A DNA stretch of 13,836 nucleotides from SIG653 sp045578045 (GTDB lineage: Bacteria > Bacillota > Clostridia > Oscillospirales > CAG-382). This document shows positions 11,582 to 13,836 of this stretch, piece by piece. Position 1 is the first letter of the stretch. Every line of letters begins with the position of its first letter. Where the stretch lies: positions 1 to 13,836 of the forward strand of contig JAZNJM010000076.1 in the NCBI GenBank assembly GCA_045578045.1. The letters run 5' to 3'. A program made the translations under genes and the position numbers. The notes beneath the pieces were generated by a model. It did no database searches. It had not been told where the DNA came from and worked only from the letters and a program-made list of their open reading frames with translations.

Positions 11582-13681
11582 ATGTTTGAAAATTTCAGAG
11601 TGTTTAAAACAACTTATGCAGGTAGACCTTTAGTTGTTGAAACGGGCAAAATTGCTCAACTTGCAAATGGCTCTTGTCTTGTCAGATACGGCGACACAGC
11701 AGTTCTTGCAACAGCAACGGCATCTGCCGCTCCAAGAGACGGAATTGACTTTTTACCTCTTTCCGTTGATTATGAAGAAAAGCTCTATTCTGTTGGTAGA
11801 ATCCCAGGAAGCTGGAACAGACGCGAAGGAAGACCTCCAGAGAGTGCAATTCTTACTTCCCGTGTAATTGACCGTCCTATCAGACCTTTGTTTCCAAAGG
11901 ATTTGAGAAATGACGTTGTTATCAGCCTTACAGTTATGTCTGTTGATCCCGATTGTTCTCCCGAAATAACGGGTATGATTGGTGCATCCATTGCTCTTTC
12001 CATTTCCGATATTCCTTGGAATGGACCTATTGGCGGTGCATTTATGGGACTTGTTGACGGTGAAATCGTTGTGAACCCAACAGCTGAACAGAGAGCTAAG
12101 AGCGATCTCCAGCTCACAGTTGCCGCAAGTGAAAAGAAAGTCGTTATGATTGAAGCGGGTGCAAACGAAGTTCCGGATGACCTTATGTTTGAAGCAATTA
12201 TGAAGGCTCACGAGGAAATTAAGCCCGTTATTGCTTTCATCAATGAAATGGTTGCTGAAATCGGAAAAACAAAATTTGAATATCCTTCTTGCGAAGTTGA
12301 CGCGGATATGTTCAATAAAATTGCTGAAATGGCAGAAGCAGACGTTATGGAAGCTCTCTATACAGATGATAAAACAATCCGTGATGCTAAGCTCCAGCCT
12401 ATCTATGAAAGAGTAAATGAAGCGTTGGCAGAAGAATATCCCGATTCTCAGGTTATGATCAACGAATGTATGTATAAATTGCAGAAGAAGATAGTTCGCC
12501 GTTGGCTTCTCACTGAAAAGAAGAGAGTTGACGGAAGATCAATGGATCAGATTCGTGCTCTTGCTTCTGAGGTTTCAATTCTTCCAAGAACTCACGGTTC
12601 AGGTCTTTTCACAAGAGGTCAGACTCAGGTTCTCTCCATCGCAACTCTTGCTCCAATGAGCGAAGTTCAGATTCTTGATGGAATTGGAGATGAAACAGAA
12701 AAGAGATATATGCATCATTATAATATGCCTGGTTATTCTGTTGGTGAAGCAAAAGCAGCAAGAACTCCAGGAAGACGTGAAATTGGACACGGTGCATTGG
12801 CAGAACGTTCTCTCGTTCCCGTTCTTCCTTCTGTTGAAGAATTCCCATATGCAATTCGTGTTGTTTCAGAAATTGTTTCTTCAAACGGTTCAACGTCTCA
12901 AGGCTCTGTTTGTGCTTCAACCTTAGCTCTTATGGATGCGGGTGTACCAATTAAAGCTCCTGTTGCGGGTATTTCCTGCGGTCTTATAACAGAAGGCGAA
13001 AACTGGATGACGATGATTGATATTCAAGGTCTTGAAGATTTCTTCGGTGATATGGACTTTAAGGTTGCCGGAACAAAGAAGGGTATAACATCTATTCAGA
13101 TGGATCTTAAAATTGACGGTCTCACACCTGAAATTATTAAGAGTGCTTTCGAAACCACGAAAAAAGGTAGATTCCACATTATCGACAACGTTATTCTTCC
13201 TTGCATCAGCGAACCACGTGCAGATGTTTCAAAATATGCTCCAAAGATGATATCAACAAAAATTGACGTTGATAAGATAAGCGAAGTTATCGGCAAGGGC
13301 GGAAAAGTTATTCAGAAGATTTGTGCAGACACAGGTGCAAAAATCGATATTGAAGACGATGGTTCAATTTTCATCTCTGCAATTGACAAAGACGCTGCAT
13401 ATAAGGCTCTCAATATTATTAATGCGATTGTTCTCGTTCCTGAACCAGGTCAGATTTTTGAAGGTGTTGTTACAAAAATAATGAGCTTTGGCGCATTTGT
13501 TGAGTTTGCACCTGGCAAAGAAGGTCTTGTTCACATTTCTAAGCTCGATAGAAAACGCATTGAAAAAGTTGAAGATGTTGTTAATATTGGCGATACAATC
13601 AAGGTAATGTTCCTTGAAATCGATGATAAGGGCAGATATAATCTTTCTCGTAAAGATGCACTTACCAAAAACGACCTTTAA
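11582..13681 (+). CDS. pnp: Polyribonucleotide nucleotidyltransferase (PNPase)
   Basis: This 699-residue phosphorolytic 3'-5' exoribonuclease acts in mRNA decay as a trimer. The first RNase PH domain covers about 10-145 (ETGKIAQLANGSCLVRYGDTAVLATA), followed by a helical linker to about 310. The second, catalytic RNase PH domain runs from about 320 to 550, with FTRGQTQVLS and the conserved acidic GDMDFKVAGT segment at 489-498, leading to D508. A KH domain has GKGG at 571-574. A final S1 domain (about 620-690) carries GQIFEGVVTKIMSFGAFVEF. All domains are intact and the length is normal (about 700-711). ATG 11582 gives the usual MFENFRVFKTTYAGRPL start. It follows rpsO but has its own promoter. 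Confidence 0.99.
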   Translation: MFENFRVFKTTYAGRPLVVETGKIAQLANGSCLVRYGDTAVLATATASAAPRDGIDFLPLSVDYEEKLYSVGRIPGSWNRREGRPPESAILTSRVIDRPIRPLFPKDLRNDVVISLTVMSVDPDCSPEITGMIGASIALSISDIPWNGPIGGAFMGLVDGEIVVNPTAEQRAKSDLQLTVAASEKKVVMIEAGANEVPDDLMFEAIMKAHEEIKPVIAFINEMVAEIGKTKFEYPSCEVDADMFNKIAEMAEADVMEALYTDDKTIRDAKLQPIYERVNEALAEEYPDSQVMINECMYKLQKKIVRRWLLTEKKRVDGRSMDQIRALASEVSILPRTHGSGLFTRGQTQVLSIATLAPMSEVQILDGIGDETEKRYMHHYNMPGYSVGEAKAARTPGRREIGHGALAERSLVPVLPSVEEFPYAIRVVSEIVSSNGSTSQGSVCASTLALMDAGVPIKAPVAGISCGLITEGENWMTMIDIQGLEDFFGDMDFKVAGTKKGITSIQMDLKIDGLTPEIIKSAFETTKKGRFHIIDNVILPCISEPRADVSKYAPKMISTKIDVDKISEVIGKGGKVIQKICADTGAKIDIEDDGSIFISAIDKDAAYKALNIINAIVLVPEPGQIFEGVVTKIMSFGAFVEFAPGKEGLVHISKLDRKRIEKVEDVVNIGDTIKVMFLEIDDKGRYNLSRKDALTKNDL

Positions 13682-13693
13682 TTAAATAATTGT

Positions 13694-13731
13694 TTTAGGC
13701 TGTGAGAGCAATTTGTTTTTCACAGCCTAAA
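13694..13731 (+). terminator. Hairpin after pnp, probable terminator
   Basis: TTTAGGCTGTGA (13694-13705) and TCACAGCCTAAA (13720-13731) form a perfect 12-bp stem 12 bp after the pnp stop. No good T-run follows, so termination may be partial or the stem may protect the mRNA end. Confidence 0.65.
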
Positions 13732-13759
13732 TACATTTAAAAACAAAAGGAGATATGTT

Positions 13760-13836
13760 GTGGAAAGAAAAAGAATAGCGGTAATGGGATTTGGTGCAAG
13801 AGGGCAATTTTATTCCGCTTTTGCAGAAAACCATCC
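13760..13836 (+). CDS. Gfo/Idh/MocA-type oxidoreductase, N-terminal fragment
   Basis: The frame begins at GTG 13760, six bases after AAAGGAGA, and runs off the right edge after 25 codons. A nearby ATG at 13755 is in a frame that stops quickly. The fragment, (M)ERKRIAVMGFGARGQFYSAFAENH, is the first beta strand, dinucleotide-binding glycine loop (GFGARG) and helix of a Rossmann fold. The ARGQFY segment resembles the NAD(P)-dependent Gfo/Idh/MocA sugar oxidoreductases. The substrate and the remaining domains are outside the window. Confidence 0.75.
   Translation, partial: MERKRIAVMGFGARGQFYSAFAENH

Noticed and set aside
11753..12211. Long minus-strand frame opposite pnp
   Set aside because: It is fully antisense to an intact, conserved gene, its composition is unlike a real protein, and no start signals are visible.

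Overview
The window looks like a chromosomal stretch of a low-GC Gram-positive bacterium (Bacillota, most likely an anaerobic Clostridia lineage). The reasons are an AT-rich sequence with strong GGAGG-type ribosome sites, consensus sigma-A-like promoters with 17-bp spacers, a T-box leader, a coaX-type pantothenate kinase, an ECF transporter S component, and the rpsO-pnp gene order. No rRNA, tRNA or CRISPR array was found. The taxonomic placement is inferred from gene content only.

Left part (1-3797): an accessory, defence-like region. It opens with the tail of a STAS-like (DUF4325) protein. A compact three-gene operon follows, with its own consensus promoter: a two-helix membrane protein, an EcoRI-family adenine DNA methyltransferase, and a DUF262-HNH nuclease whose start overlaps the methyltransferase stop (ATGA). 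The operon lies between two perfect 48-bp direct repeats (273-320 and 3694-3741), and the right-hand copy abuts a large intrinsic terminator. This resembles a self-contained restriction-modification-like cassette that could be exchanged or excised as a 3,421-bp unit. It is the most interesting part of the window.

Middle part (3798-9000): a non-coding stretch carries repeated GTAATAACT motifs and a bidirectional terminator. Next come three minus-strand units: an SPFH/prohibitin-family membrane protein, a small unrecognised protein, and a phenylacetate-CoA-ligase-type gene (paaK) with a tandem-ACT-domain gene downstream. The paaK-ACT operon is preceded by a complete T-box leader with its own promoter, so it appears to be controlled by uncharged tRNA. 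Diverging from that promoter is a small orphan gene (8493-8834) with its own consensus promoter and terminator.

Right part (9000-13836): a coaX-ECF S-component operon (minus strand) suggests pantothenate uptake and activation. The housekeeping genes rpsO and pnp follow, each with a clear promoter and a structured leader, then the first 25 codons of a Gfo/Idh/MocA-type oxidoreductase. Non-coding curiosities include a perfect 17-bp inverted repeat between coaX and rpsO, an imperfect 80-bp inverted repeat between rpsO and pnp, and a degenerate 45-bp tandem repeat that supplies the 3' end of the ECF gene and has relatives downstream of the ACT gene.
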